32,005 nucleotides of DNA, taken from Candidatus Fusobacterium pullicola. GTDB taxonomy: Bacteria; Fusobacteriota; Fusobacteriia; Fusobacteriales; Fusobacteriaceae. The notes beneath the pieces are model-generated. The model did no database searches and had not been told where the DNA came from. It saw only the letters and a program-made list of their open reading frames with translations. The translations under genes and the position numbers were made by a program. Below, piece after piece: positions 14,690 through 23,512 of the stretch; positions within the stretch are counted from its first letter, which is position 1; each line of letters opens with the position of its first letter. The DNA lies in the NCBI GenBank assembly GCA_018883725.1, contig JAHLFN010000027.1:1-32005 (forward strand), given 5' to 3'.

Positions 14690-16393
14690 CTAAGCTGTTG
14701 CACTAACTTTTTTTCTATGCTCCCACAGAATTTTCATACCTTCTACAACTAAAACAAGAGCCAAAATAAAAATAGGTAATGATACAACCACTTGAAGCCC
14801 TTGAACGGCTATTTTTCCCTCTCCATTTAAAAGAAGAAGAAGATTTGTTTTAAACGATATTAGAAGTGAACTCATCGTTGCAAATAACATAAAGAACATT
14901 GGAATTAATAACATAAAATTTTTCTTTCCTTTCTTAGCTAGCCAAACTGATACTCCTAAGAAACATGGAACTGCTACTAGTTGATTACATGCTCCAAATA
15001 ATGGCCATATATTTTGGTATCCTCCTAAACATAAAATAGCTCCAATTCCAACTGTAATAAAAGTTCCAACATACATATTTCCTAAACATTTTTGTAATTT
15101 ATTCTCTTTTTCTTTATTCTTCGTTATAAACAACTCTTGAAATAGAAATCTTCCTAATCTAGTTGCTGTGTCTAAAGATGTTAAAGCAAAAGCTGAAATA
15201 GCAAGAGAGATTACTGTAAACGTCGTATTTACTGCTACTTCCCCCATACCTAGTTTTCTAAAAAAACCAGAGATTGCTGAAGCAAAAACCACTGCTGGAG
15301 TCCCTTGAGGCATCTTTCCATTTGAAAAAAGAGCTCCAACCGCAATAAGAGCAATAACAGCTAATACACACTCTATCAACATTGACCCATAACCAATTAA
15401 CTTTGCATCTTTTTCACTATCTAATTGTTTTGATGTTGTTCCAGAAGCGATTAAACTATGGAAACCAGAGATTGCTCCACAAGCAACTGTAATAAAAAGA
15501 TATGGAAACATAACTTGCCCATTAAAATTACTTGTCCACCCTGTAAATGCTGGTAAATTAATAGTAGGATTTGTTCCAAAAATTCCAATTACAGCAGCCA
15601 CAATCATAAAATATAGTAAAAAACTATTTAAATAATCTCTTGGTTGTAATAAAATCCATACTGGAGTAACTGAAGCTATAAAGATATAAAAAAAAACTAC
15701 ACCAAGCCAAAAATTTTTACTAAAATATATAGGATATTTTAATCCTACAGCGATACATATAGCTAACAATACCACTCCAGCTATAGATGAAACTGCTAGT
15801 GGTGCATTTTTTCTATATACAAGAAAACCAAAAGCTATAGATAATGGAATAAATAACATTGAAGCTGTAGCAACTGAACCATTAGCTGGATACATAATTT
15901 TTGTTCCATCAGGATTAATTGCATATCCTTGGAAAGTTAAAGCTACTATATCAGAAAAAGCTGCTACTACTAAAAGTAAAACTAGCCAAGAAAAAATTGT
16001 AAATAATAGTTTACATCTATGTCCAATATTTTCTTCTATTACCTCACCTAAAGATTTTCCCTTATGTCTAATTGAAACTACAATAGCTGAAAAATCTTGA
16101 ACAGCTCCAAAAAATATTCCTCCCAATACAATCCATAATAGTACAGGTACCCAACCAAATACAGCAGCTTGAATAGGTCCATTTATTGGACCAGCTCCTG
16201 CAATAGAAGCAAAATGATGTCCCAAAAGAACAGGTGCTTTAGCTGGAATATAATCTATTCCATCTTCAAATTCATGTGATGGAGTTTTTCTTTTAGGGTC
16301 AATATCCCATTGCTTTGCAAGCCACGAACCATAAGTAACATATGCAACAAAAAAGCAAAAAATTGTTGCTAATAAAATTGTAACTCCTTTCAT
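14690..16393 (-). CDS. cstA: Carbon starvation protein CstA, peptide/pyruvate transporter
   Basis: A 567-aa membrane protein with about 15 hydrophobic segments. The N-terminal WDIDPKRKTPSHEFEDGIDY, the signature GHHFASIAGAGPINGPIQAA and GAVQDFSA..VSIRHKGKSLGE are diagnostic of CstA. Later blocks FHSLIASGTTSKQL and TSLDTATRLGRF also match. It is shorter than the E. coli protein (about 700 aa), as is usual for the shorter class. CstA proteins import peptides, and some import pyruvate, during nutrient limitation. GGAGG precedes the ATG. It follows the unknown 172-aa gene by 19 nt and shares an operon with ilvE, linking uptake to amino-acid metabolism. Confidence 0.93.
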   Translation of the reverse strand: MKGVTILLATIFCFFVAYVTYGSWLAKQWDIDPKRKTPSHEFEDGIDYIPAKAPVLLGHHFASIAGAGPINGPIQAAVFGWVPVLLWIVLGGIFFGAVQDFSAIVVSIRHKGKSLGEVIEENIGHRCKLLFTIFSWLVLLLVVAAFSDIVALTFQGYAINPDGTKIMYPANGSVATASMLFIPLSIAFGFLVYRKNAPLAVSSIAGVVLLAICIAVGLKYPIYFSKNFWLGVVFFYIFIASVTPVWILLQPRDYLNSFLLYFMIVAAVIGIFGTNPTINLPAFTGWTSNFNGQVMFPYLFITVACGAISGFHSLIASGTTSKQLDSEKDAKLIGYGSMLIECVLAVIALIAVGALFSNGKMPQGTPAVVFASAISGFFRKLGMGEVAVNTTFTVISLAISAFALTSLDTATRLGRFLFQELFITKNKEKENKLQKCLGNMYVGTFITVGIGAILCLGGYQNIWPLFGACNQLVAVPCFLGVSVWLAKKGKKNFMLLIPMFFMLFATMSSLLISFKTNLLLLLNGEGKIAVQGLQVVVSLPIFILALVLVVEGMKILWEHRKKVSATA

Positions 16394-16412
16394 AAAATCC
16401 TCCCTATTTTAT

Positions 16413-16931
16413 TTAAATAAAATGTTTATATAGTTTTTCTAATTTTTTCCCTATCTTATTTGTAGTTATTTCCTTTCTTTCTAAATCAATTAAAACTATT
16501 CTACTTTGAATATATCCTCTGATTAAAAAAAGGTAATTTCTTTCAAATTTATATTTTTTTATTCTTTTTTTCATTTCAATATCATCTATGTTATTAGTTA
16601 TAAAAATTAAGGTAACATAACTATACATATGATTTCTATCTGGATATTTTTTTCCCCGTCTTATTAAATCTGGTTCAATTTTATTAGGAATAAATGAGAG
16701 AAATTTTTCTAAAGTTTCCATATTTATATTCTCTCTTTGAATAAAAAATATATGTTCAAACCCTCTTGTTTCCCATAGTTGAACTTCCCTAGTCAAAAAA
16801 TATTTTTCATTTTGAGAATTAAAATACCCATATGCATCTATAATTTCATTATCTATTTTATAATTTTCATAGATATCAAATTTTTTTCTATACTCATTCA
16901 AAATTCTCTCTAAATATCCTAATCTCTCCAT
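16413..16931 (-). CDS. Conserved-looking protein of unknown function, 172 aa
   Basis: A soluble, strongly charged protein starting MERLGYLERILNEYRKKFDIYENYKI. Visible blocks are NEKYFLTREVQLWETRGFEHIFF, then a stretch with YSYVTLIFITNN and a C-terminal IVLIDLERKEITTNKIGKKL. It has no signal peptide, membrane helix or metal-binding motif. It resembles clostridial and fusobacterial proteins of about 150-170 aa that I remember only as a domain of unknown function, so I do not assign a role. Gaps of 17 nt to ilvE and 19 nt to cstA place it in one operon. It could be a regulator or accessory factor of CstA (inference). GGGAGAG lies before the ATG. Confidence 0.75.
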   Translation of the reverse strand: MERLGYLERILNEYRKKFDIYENYKIDNEIIDAYGYFNSQNEKYFLTREVQLWETRGFEHIFFIQRENINMETLEKFLSFIPNKIEPDLIRRGKKYPDRNHMYSYVTLIFITNNIDDIEMKKRIKKYKFERNYLFLIRGYIQSRIVLIDLERKEITTNKIGKKLEKLYKHFI

Positions 16932-16948
16932 AAATCTCTCCCTTTTGC

Positions 16949-18013
16949 TTATACTACTTCAACTGTCCACCCATATTTGTCTTCTAATTTTCCATATTGA
17001 ATTCCAGTTAATGTATCATATAATTTTTGTGTTACACTTCCTGTTTTAAAGTTATTTATAACTTGTTTTTCTCCCTTATAGAATAACTCTCCTATCGGTG
17101 AAATTACTGCTGCCGTTCCTGTTCCAAAAGCCTCTTGTAATCTTCCTTCTCTAGCCGCTTCCATTAAGAAATCAATTGTAAAATGTTCTTCATGTACTTT
17201 ATATCCCCATGATTTTAAAAGTTCTATACAAGAATCACGAGTAATTCCTGGAAGTACAGTTCCATCTATAGGAGCTGTATAAATTTCATTATCTACTATA
17301 AACATAGCATTCATAGTTCCAACTTCTTCAACATATTTTCTCTCTACTCCATCTAACCAAAGGACTTGAGTATAACCTAATTTTTGTGCCTTTTCTTGAG
17401 CTATTATACTAGCAGCATAGTTTCCACCACATTTTGTAAAACCAGTTCCTCCCTTTGTAGCTCTTACATATTCATCTTCAACATAAATTTTTACTGGATT
17501 TACACCCTCTGGATAATAATTTCCAACTGGAGATAAGATAACTACAAATTTATATGATTTAGCTGGATGAACTCCTACTGCTACCTCTGTAGCAAACATG
17601 AATGGACGAATATATAGTGAAGTTCCTTCAAGATGAGGTACCCAATCTTTCTCACAAGCTACAATCCTTTTAACAGCATCTACAAAAAGCTCCTCAGGAA
17701 CAGCTGCCATACAAAGTCTTTCATTTGACTTTATCATTCTTCTTGCATTCATCTCTGGTCTAAATAGAAGAATTCTTCCATCTTCTGTTCTATAAGCTTT
17801 TAATCCCTCAAAAGTTTCTTGAGCATAGTGTAATACCATAGTTGCTGGATTCAATGAAATTGGTCCAAAAGGAACAATTTTTTTATTATGCCAACCTTTA
17901 TCTTCAGTATAATCCATTACAAACATATAATCCGTAAAGTATTTTCCAAATCCCAAATTTTTTTCATCTGGTTTTTCCTTTAAAATTTCTAACTTTTCAA
18001 ATGTCACTTTCAT
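16949..18013 (-). CDS. ilvE: Branched-chain amino-acid aminotransferase
   Basis: A 354-aa fold-type IV PLP enzyme of the larger (BCAT group II) class. It interconverts Leu, Ile and Val with their 2-oxo acids using glutamate/2-oxoglutarate. K194 in GTGFTKCGGNYA is the Schiff-base lysine; QETFEGLKAYR and the EEVGTMN substrate/PLP loop are present. LPGITRDS and FGTGTAAVISPIG are further family blocks. The length is normal. AGGAGG precedes the ATG. It heads the ilvE-unknown-cstA operon. A terminator hairpin sits only about 45 nt upstream with no clear promoter in between, so expression may depend on read-through. Confidence 0.95.
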   Translation of the reverse strand: MKVTFEKLEILKEKPDEKNLGFGKYFTDYMFVMDYTEDKGWHNKKIVPFGPISLNPATMVLHYAQETFEGLKAYRTEDGRILLFRPEMNARRMIKSNERLCMAAVPEELFVDAVKRIVACEKDWVPHLEGTSLYIRPFMFATEVAVGVHPAKSYKFVVILSPVGNYYPEGVNPVKIYVEDEYVRATKGGTGFTKCGGNYAASIIAQEKAQKLGYTQVLWLDGVERKYVEEVGTMNAMFIVDNEIYTAPIDGTVLPGITRDSCIELLKSWGYKVHEEHFTIDFLMEAAREGRLQEAFGTGTAAVISPIGELFYKGEKQVINNFKTGSVTQKLYDTLTGIQYGKLEDKYGWTVEVV

Positions 18014-18057
18014 AAAATATCCTCCTAGATGTTTTAAATAAATTTTTTTATATAAAA

Positions 18058-18081
18058 AAAACAGCCCAGTCAGGCTGTTTT
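18058..18081 (-). terminator. Terminator or attenuator upstream of ilvE
   Basis: A 9-bp stem, AAAACAGCC paired with GGCTGTTTT, has a 6-nt loop and is followed on the minus strand by eight T. It ends the small membrane-protein transcript and may also gate entry into ilvE. Confidence 0.8.
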
Positions 18082-18123
18082 AAATTTTTTAATAATTCCA
18101 TACACATTATAAAAATACATTAT

Positions 18124-18264
18124 TTAATTTACTAATGCTTTAAAATATAATCTATATAAAAAGATATCAAAAATACTACCTAACATAAGTAATTGTCTAT
18201 TTATTTTTTTATAATTAGCCACTATATACACGACAACTATTATGCTGAGTATTATAAATATCAT
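18124..18264 (-). CDS. Small membrane protein, 46 aa, unknown function
   Basis: Forty-six codons, MIFIILSIIVVVYIVANYKK at the start and LYFKALVN at the end. Residues 2-17 form a clear membrane segment, followed by a basic stretch (KKINRQ) and a second hydrophobic, amphipathic part. A GAGGGGGAAG ribosome site lies just before the ATG. It has its own promoter (TTGATT, 17 nt, TATACT) and a terminator 43 nt after the stop. The start, ribosome site and flanking signals together make it a likely real gene. I know no family. It could be a membrane-bound small regulator or a type-I-toxin-like peptide; nothing here decides. Confidence 0.65.
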   Translation of the reverse strand: MIFIILSIIVVVYIVANYKKINRQLLMLGSIFDIFLYRLYFKALVN

Positions 18265-18295
18265 CTTTCTTCCCCCTCAATTATATGTTGAAATT

Positions 18296-18324
18296 AGTAT
18301 ACTACTATTTTAAAAAAAAATCAA
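18296..18324 (-). promoter_or_regulatory. Promoter of the small membrane-protein gene
   Basis: On the minus strand, TTGATT (18324-18319) and TATACT (18301-18296) are 17 nt apart, about 25 nt before the ribosome site. Confidence 0.65.
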
Positions 18325-18335
18325 GTACTTTTAAA

Positions 18336-18376
18336 AAAAATACACCTTCCATTTCTATAATTTCAGGTGTATTTTT
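18336..18376 (-). terminator. Terminator of argS
   Basis: A 12-bp stem, AAAAATACACCT paired with AGGTGTATTTTT, has a 17-nt loop and T8 after it on the minus strand, just past the argS stop. Confidence 0.9.
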
Positions 18377-18381
18377 AAATA

Positions 18382-20094
18382 TTACATTCTTTCTAATGTT
18401 TTAATTCCTAGTAAATCTAATCCATCTTTTATAGTTTCTCCAGCTACTTTAGCAAGTAATCCTCTTGAGAATAGAGTTTCATCATCTTGATTTAGTATTG
18501 GACAACTGTTATAGAAGCTATTGAATTTCTTAGCTAATTCAAATAGATAATCGGCTATTACATTTGGTTTAAATGTTTCAGAAGCTTTTATAACTGCCAT
18601 TGGGAAAGCTGCTATATGATTAGCTAAAGCTCTCTCTTGGCTAGTTTTTACTAGTATACTCTTAGTATAATCTATTGCTTTTCCTTCTGATTCAGCTTTT
18701 CTTAAGATAGATTGTATTCTAGCATAAGAGTATTGAAGATATGGAGCTGTGTTTCCTTCAAAACTTAGTATCTTATCCCACTCAAATATTATTGGACTTT
18801 GTCTATTTTGAGATAGGTCAGCATACTTTATAGCTCCTATTCCCACTACTTCAGAGATATTTTCCTTTTCCTCTTCTGATAGTTCAGGATTTTTCTCGTT
18901 TACTATATCGTAAGCTCTCTTCTTACCTTCATCCATAAGTTGCTCTAATCTGATTACATTTCCCTTTCTTGTAGAGAATACTCCATCAGCAAATCTCATT
19001 ATTCCAAACCAAATATGGTGCTTAGGGACATCCCAACCTAACATATCAGTTATCTTAAAGAACTGCTTAAAGTGGTCTTGTTGTCTCTCATCAGTTAGAT
19101 AGATTATCTTATTGATATTGTAATTATCTTTTCTAAATTTTACAGTAGCTATATCAGATGTAGAGTATAGGAAAGCTCCATCTTTCTTTTGTACTATACA
19201 TGGGAATAGGTTGTCTTCTTCTGGGAAGAATACTACCTTTGCTCCATCATCTTCTACTGCTATCTTCTTCTCTACTAACTCTTCAATAACACCTTGCATC
19301 ATATCATGGTAGAATGATTCTCCATAGTAAGTATCAAAGTGTACATCTAATCTTCCATAAAGTTTTTCATACTCATCTAGAGAAACTCTTATAAACTCTT
19401 TCCAAAGAGCAAAGTTTTCCTCATCTCCATCTTGTAACTTCTTAAGTTCAAGTCTTGCTTCTTCTTCAAGTTCTGGATGTTCCTCTGCTTGTCTTGTGAA
19501 CTCTACATATACTCTTTCTAATTCTTCAATAGCATTAGCTTCATAAGCCTCTCTATCTAGCCATCTTCTATATCCTATTATTAACTTTCCAAATTGAGTT
19601 CCCCAGTCACCTATATGGTTATCTGCCACTACATGGTAACCTAGATATCTATAAATTCTAGCTATAGAGTCTCCTATTATTGTTGAACGTAGATGCCCTA
19701 TATGCATTCTTTTAGCTATATTTGGAGAAGAGAAATCTATAACTACATCTCCCTCTCTATTTAAGAATGAAAAATCATATTTTTCCTCTCTTGATTTTTT
19801 CAATAACTCTCCTAAATATTCACTTTTTAAGAATATATTGATAAATCCTGGTCCAGCTATCTCAAGTTTCTCTATAACATTATTTTCTACTAAGTTATCT
19901 ACTATCTCTTGAGCTATTGCTCTTGGATTATTTCCTATTATTTTAGAGTTCATCATAGCAAAGTTAGTTTGAAAATCTCCAAACTTTTCATTTGTAGCTA
20001 CTGATATCTCTATCTTTTTTAACTCTTTATCACCATACAGTTTAGCAACTGTTTCTTCAAAAATTTTAGCTATCTCTTTATCTATAATATGCAT
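18382..20094 (-). CDS. argS: Arginyl-tRNA synthetase
   Basis: A 570-aa class I synthetase that charges tRNA-Arg. The N-terminal Add1 domain (about 1-110) contains NEKFGDFQTNFAM. SSPNIAKRMHIGHLRSTIIG holds the HIGH motif (131-134). The KMSKS counterpart is the degenerate FSTRKGN, normal for ArgRS. The C-terminal anticodon domain ends ..IKDGLDLLGIKTLERM, as is typical. GAAGGTGAAGAG precedes the ATG. The gene lies right behind the predicted 6S RNA and its terminator. I see no obvious promoter between them, so part of its transcription may come from read-through. Confidence 0.97.
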   Translation of the reverse strand: MHIIDKEIAKIFEETVAKLYGDKELKKIEISVATNEKFGDFQTNFAMMNSKIIGNNPRAIAQEIVDNLVENNVIEKLEIAGPGFINIFLKSEYLGELLKKSREEKYDFSFLNREGDVVIDFSSPNIAKRMHIGHLRSTIIGDSIARIYRYLGYHVVADNHIGDWGTQFGKLIIGYRRWLDREAYEANAIEELERVYVEFTRQAEEHPELEEEARLELKKLQDGDEENFALWKEFIRVSLDEYEKLYGRLDVHFDTYYGESFYHDMMQGVIEELVEKKIAVEDDGAKVVFFPEEDNLFPCIVQKKDGAFLYSTSDIATVKFRKDNYNINKIIYLTDERQQDHFKQFFKITDMLGWDVPKHHIWFGIMRFADGVFSTRKGNVIRLEQLMDEGKKRAYDIVNEKNPELSEEEKENISEVVGIGAIKYADLSQNRQSPIIFEWDKILSFEGNTAPYLQYSYARIQSILRKAESEGKAIDYTKSILVKTSQERALANHIAAFPMAVIKASETFKPNVIADYLFELAKKFNSFYNSCPILNQDDETLFSRGLLAKVAGETIKDGLDLLGIKTLERM

Positions 20095-20141
20095 CTCTTC
20101 ACCTTCTTTTCAACATATTTTGTGACATTTTCCTTAAAAAT

Positions 20142-20162
20142 AAAAAAAAGGGACAAAGTCCC
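20142..20162 (-). terminator. Terminator of the structured RNA
   Basis: A GGGAC/GTCCC hairpin with a 3-nt loop is followed by T8 on the minus strand. Confidence 0.8.
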
Positions 20163-20376
20163 AAAAGAAAAGCTCCAACCTACCGTCTTCAATACAGTTT
20201 TAGTCGCCAAAACCATAAGTGGTAGTCAGTTACTAACAGCATACAGAGTCCGTAATCAACTTAAGCTCTAAGCCATTCGTGACTTTGCTGAGCTACTGAG
20301 AGCAGTGCCAACCCCGTGACGACATTAGGCCCAAAACCTCAAGAAATAACGTGTAGGTCAGATATCTATTCTTGTT
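20150..20376 (-). ncRNA. ssrS: Structured RNA, probably 6S RNA
   Basis: A GC-richer island lies in AT-rich DNA between aspS and argS, with its own promoter and terminator. The ends pair: TCTGACCTAC (minus strand, 20362-20353) with GTAGGTTGGA (20183-20174). Inside, GGTTTTGG pairs with CTAAAACT, a large open region follows, then TCAGT/ACTGA and CAGCA/TGCTG pair, and the tip is GGCTTA/TAAGTT. This long rod with a central bubble and about 190 nt between the end stems fits 6S RNA, which binds RNA polymerase holoenzyme in stationary phase. RNase P, tmRNA and SRP RNA motifs are absent. The family call rests on structure alone. Confidence 0.65.
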
Positions 20377-20382
20377 AAGGAA

Positions 20383-20411
20383 ATTATATCACTTATTTAT
20401 AATTTTTTCAA
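20383..20411 (-). promoter_or_regulatory. Promoter of the 6S-like RNA
   Basis: TTGAAA (20411-20406), 17 nt, TATAAT (20388-20383) on the minus strand. The start is predicted near 20376. Confidence 0.8.
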
Positions 20412-20435
20412 GTACTAATATTTTTTGTTTTAAAA

Positions 20436-22232
20436 TTATTCCTCTGTTTTTTCCTCTTCTTTATAAGTTACAGCAATATTTAACTCATCTAATTGCTCTT
20501 TGTCAACAATATTAGGTGCTTCTGACATTAAACATTGACCTTTATTTGTTTTAGGGAAAGGAATAACCTCTCTTATAGACGCTTCTTTTAACATTACCAT
20601 TAGCCATCTATCTATTCCAAAAGCAAGCCCTCCATGAGGTGGTGCTCCATATTTAAATGCATCTACGAAGAATCCAAATTTCTCTCTAGCTTCCTCATAA
20701 GATAATCCTAATCTTTCAAATACTTTATTTTGGATTTCTGGATTGAAGATTCTTATTGAACCTCCTCCAATTTCAAATCCATTTAATACCATGTCATAAG
20801 TATTAGTTCTGATACTATCTGTTTCTCCAGCTAAGAAAGCTTCCATATCCTCTGCCTTGATAGAAGTGAATGGGTGGTGTTCAGCCTTGTATCTTCCTTC
20901 CTCTTCATCATAAGTAAACATTGGGAAATCTACTACCCATAGGAATTTAAATTCATCGTTATTGATTAAGTCTAACTCTTTTCCTATTCTAAGTCTCATA
21001 GCTCCTAAAGCTCCATATACTACTTTTGCCTTATCAGCTATTATTAAGATTACATCTCCTGGATTTGCTTCAGCCTTAGCTATTATAGCTTTCATCTCAT
21101 CTTCTGAGAAGAATTTAGCTATTGGAGAAGTTATAGCTCCATCTTCAGCTATCTTTATATATGCCATTCCCTTTGCACCAAAGTATCTCTTAGCATACTC
21201 TTCATACTCTCCTAAAACTTTTCTTGAGAATTTCTCAAAAGCCTTTGGAGCTGTTATACATTTTACTAACCCACCATTTTCAGCTACATCTTTGAAAGCT
21301 TTAAATCCACAAGTTTTAGCTATCTCTGTTAAGTCCTTTAACTCTACACCAAATCTTACATCTGGTTTGTCAGAACCATATCTTGCCATAGCTTCAGCAT
21401 AAGGCATTCTTGGGAATTGGTAATCAGCTGTTTCTCCTGTTATAGCTGTAAATACACTCTTAGCTAGACCTTCAATTGTATTCATTACATCATCCATCTC
21501 AACGAATGACATCTCAACGTCTAATTGAGTGAATTCAAATTGTCTATCTGCTCTTAAGTCCTCATCTCTAAAACATTTAGCTATTTGGAAATATCTCTCT
21601 ACTCCACCTATCATTAAAAGTTGTTTGAATAGTTGTGGAGATTGAGGTAAAGCATAGAAAGTTCCTGGATTGATTCTACAAGGAACTAAGAAGTCTCTTG
21701 CTCCCTCTGGAGTAGATTTATTTAGTAATGGAGTATCCACATCAATAAATCCTTCCTTATCCATGTAGTTTCTTATAGCCATTATCATCTTATGTCTCAT
21801 TCTAAGATTATTTAACATCTTAGGTCTTCTAATATCTAAATATCTATATTTTAATCTGATATTTTCATTTAAGTTATCCTCAGTTCCAGTTATTTGGAAT
21901 GGTAATACATCACAATTATTTAAGATAGTTAGTTCAGTAGCAAATACTTCTATCTCTCCAGTTGGGATATTCATATTTTTGCTATGTCTCTCTCTTACAG
22001 TTCCAACTACTCTTATAACTGCTTCATTTCTTAATTTTTGAGCTTGCTCTACTACATCTTTTGGAGCTACATCTATATCAAAAACTACTTGAGTTTTTCC
22101 CTCTCTATCTCTTAAATCGACGAAAGTTAACCCTCCTAAGTCTCTAGTTGTATCTACCCAACCAGATAGTGTAACTGTTTGTCCGATATTTTCTTTTCTT
22201 AATTCACCAAGATTATGAGTCCTGTAAATCAT
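20436..22232 (-). CDS. aspS: Aspartyl-tRNA synthetase
   Basis: A 598-aa class II synthetase of the bacterial type. The N-terminal OB domain ([22 protein letters not shown]) binds the anticodon. Motif 2 is [18 protein letters not shown], a GAD insertion domain occupies roughly 290-420, and motif 3 is [15 protein letters not shown]. It attaches Asp to tRNA-Asp. Whether it also charges tRNA-Asn depends on the presence of an AsnRS elsewhere and cannot be told here. AAGGAGAGG precedes the ATG. It is the last gene of the rarA-hisS-aspS group, 25 nt after hisS. No hairpin terminator follows before the 6S-like promoter. Confidence 0.97.
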   Translation of the reverse strand: MIYRTHNLGELRKENIGQTVTLSGWVDTTRDLGGLTFVDLRDREGKTQVVFDIDVAPKDVVEQAQKLRNEAVIRVVGTVRERHSKNMNIPTGEIEVFATELTILNNCDVLPFQITGTEDNLNENIRLKYRYLDIRRPKMLNNLRMRHKMIMAIRNYMDKEGFIDVDTPLLNKSTPEGARDFLVPCRINPGTFYALPQSPQLFKQLLMIGGVERYFQIAKCFRDEDLRADRQFEFTQLDVEMSFVEMDDVMNTIEGLAKSVFTAITGETADYQFPRMPYAEAMARYGSDKPDVRFGVELKDLTEIAKTCGFKAFKDVAENGGLVKCITAPKAFEKFSRKVLGEYEEYAKRYFGAKGMAYIKIAEDGAITSPIAKFFSEDEMKAIIAKAEANPGDVILIIADKAKVVYGALGAMRLRIGKELDLINNDEFKFLWVVDFPMFTYDEEEGRYKAEHHPFTSIKAEDMEAFLAGETDSIRTNTYDMVLNGFEIGGGSIRIFNPEIQNKVFERLGLSYEEAREKFGFFVDAFKYGAPPHGGLAFGIDRWLMVMLKEASIREVIPFPKTNKGQCLMSEAPNIVDKEQLDELNIAVTYKEEEKTEE

Positions 22233-22257
22233 TTTACCCTCTCCTTAATATAGTTAT

Positions 22258-23499
22258 TTATTTTTTTATTATCTCAATAGCTTTTTCTAAGCTCATCTCT
22301 TCTTGAGTTCTAGCATTAAAATCCTTCAATACTACTACATCTTTATTCATCTCATCTTCACCAATAATTATACAGTAGTTAACTGCTAATTTATCAGCTT
22401 TTTTCATATGAGATTTCATTCCTTTAGAATTAAAATCAACGAAAGTCTTTATTCCATTATCTCTTAATACTTTAGCTACTTTTAATCCAAACTCTTGAGT
22501 AGCCTCTCCTAACCAAGCTACATATACATCTGGATTATTTTTAGGATAATCTTCAAGAAGCATCATCATTCTCTCTACTCCTGCAGCAAATCCTACAGCT
22601 GGTATATCTTTATCTCCTAACTGTTTTAATAGGTTGTCGTATCTTCCTCCACCTAATACAGTTCCTTGTGCTCCTAATTTATTAGTTACTATCTCATAAA
22701 CAGTACTTGAATAGTAATCAAGTCCTCTTACAAGTCTTGAATCTTCAACATACTTCACACCAAAAATATCTAAATATCTTTTTACAGTTTCGTAGTGAGC
22801 TCTCTCTTCATCATTTAATGAATCTATGATGCTTGGAGCATCTTTTGTAAGCTCTTTACACTTATCAACTTTACAATCTAGAACTCTTAGAGGATTTTTC
22901 TCCATTCTCATTCTACAATCTTCACAAAGTTCCTCTTTCATTGGTTCTAAAAAGTTCAGTAGCATCTCTCTATACTTAGTACGAGAAGCATTAGTTCCTA
23001 CAGAATTTATGTGTACTTCTAAATCTGTAATTCCTAATTTTTCTAATAGAGAGTAACTCATTGCTATAACTTCAGCATCTAATATAGGTGAGCTCTCTCC
23101 TAAAACCTCAACACCTATTTGGTTAAACTCTCTTTGTCTTCCAGCTTGAGGTCTCTCATATCTAAACATTGAACCATTGTAGTAGTATTTAGTAACGTCC
23201 TCTTTTCCATAGATAGCATTTTCTAGGTATGATCTAACAACAGAAGCTGTATTCTCTGGTCTTAAAGTCAAACTTCTATCTCCTCTATCCTTAAAAGTGT
23301 ACATCTCCTTCTCTACTACATCTGTTCCCTCTCCAATTCCTCTTTTGAATAGGTCAGTCTCTTCAAATATTGGAGTCTTTATAAATGTATATCCATAACT
23401 CTCAAATATCTCTTGAGCCATTTTTGAGATATATGTATATTTTACTGCGTCTTCTCCAAAAATATCCTTTGTTCCTCTAGCAGCTTTTATAAGTTTCAT
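22258..23499 (-). CDS. hisS: Histidyl-tRNA synthetase
   Basis: A 413-aa class II synthetase. Motif 1 region KTPIFEETDLFKRGIG, LRPENTA, motif 2 FRYERPQAGRQREFNQIG, the histidine-binding loop GLDYYSSTVYE and motif 3 FAAGVERMMML are all present, followed by the C-terminal anticodon domain. It charges tRNA-His. The length is normal. A GAGGTG site precedes the ATG. It sits 13 nt after rarA and 25 nt before aspS; a hisS-aspS pairing is common in Gram-positive and related bacteria. Confidence 0.97.
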   Translation of the reverse strand: MKLIKAARGTKDIFGEDAVKYTYISKMAQEIFESYGYTFIKTPIFEETDLFKRGIGEGTDVVEKEMYTFKDRGDRSLTLRPENTASVVRSYLENAIYGKEDVTKYYYNGSMFRYERPQAGRQREFNQIGVEVLGESSPILDAEVIAMSYSLLEKLGITDLEVHINSVGTNASRTKYREMLLNFLEPMKEELCEDCRMRMEKNPLRVLDCKVDKCKELTKDAPSIIDSLNDEERAHYETVKRYLDIFGVKYVEDSRLVRGLDYYSSTVYEIVTNKLGAQGTVLGGGRYDNLLKQLGDKDIPAVGFAAGVERMMMLLEDYPKNNPDVYVAWLGEATQEFGLKVAKVLRDNGIKTFVDFNSKGMKSHMKKADKLAVNYCIIIGEDEMNKDVVVLKDFNARTQEEMSLEKAIEIIKK

Positions 23500-23512
23500 T
23501 CTTTCACCTCTT

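Noticed and set aside
20089..20271. A 60-aa plus-strand reading frame
   Set aside because: It runs antisense through the structured RNA and its terminator, has no ribosome site, and its composition follows the RNA.
20150..20376. RNase P RNA, tmRNA or SRP RNA at this place
   Set aside because: The characteristic motifs of each (GAGGAAAGTCC, tRNA-like ends with CCA and tag frame, GGTCAGGTCC/GGAAGCAGC) are absent and the overall fold is a single rod.
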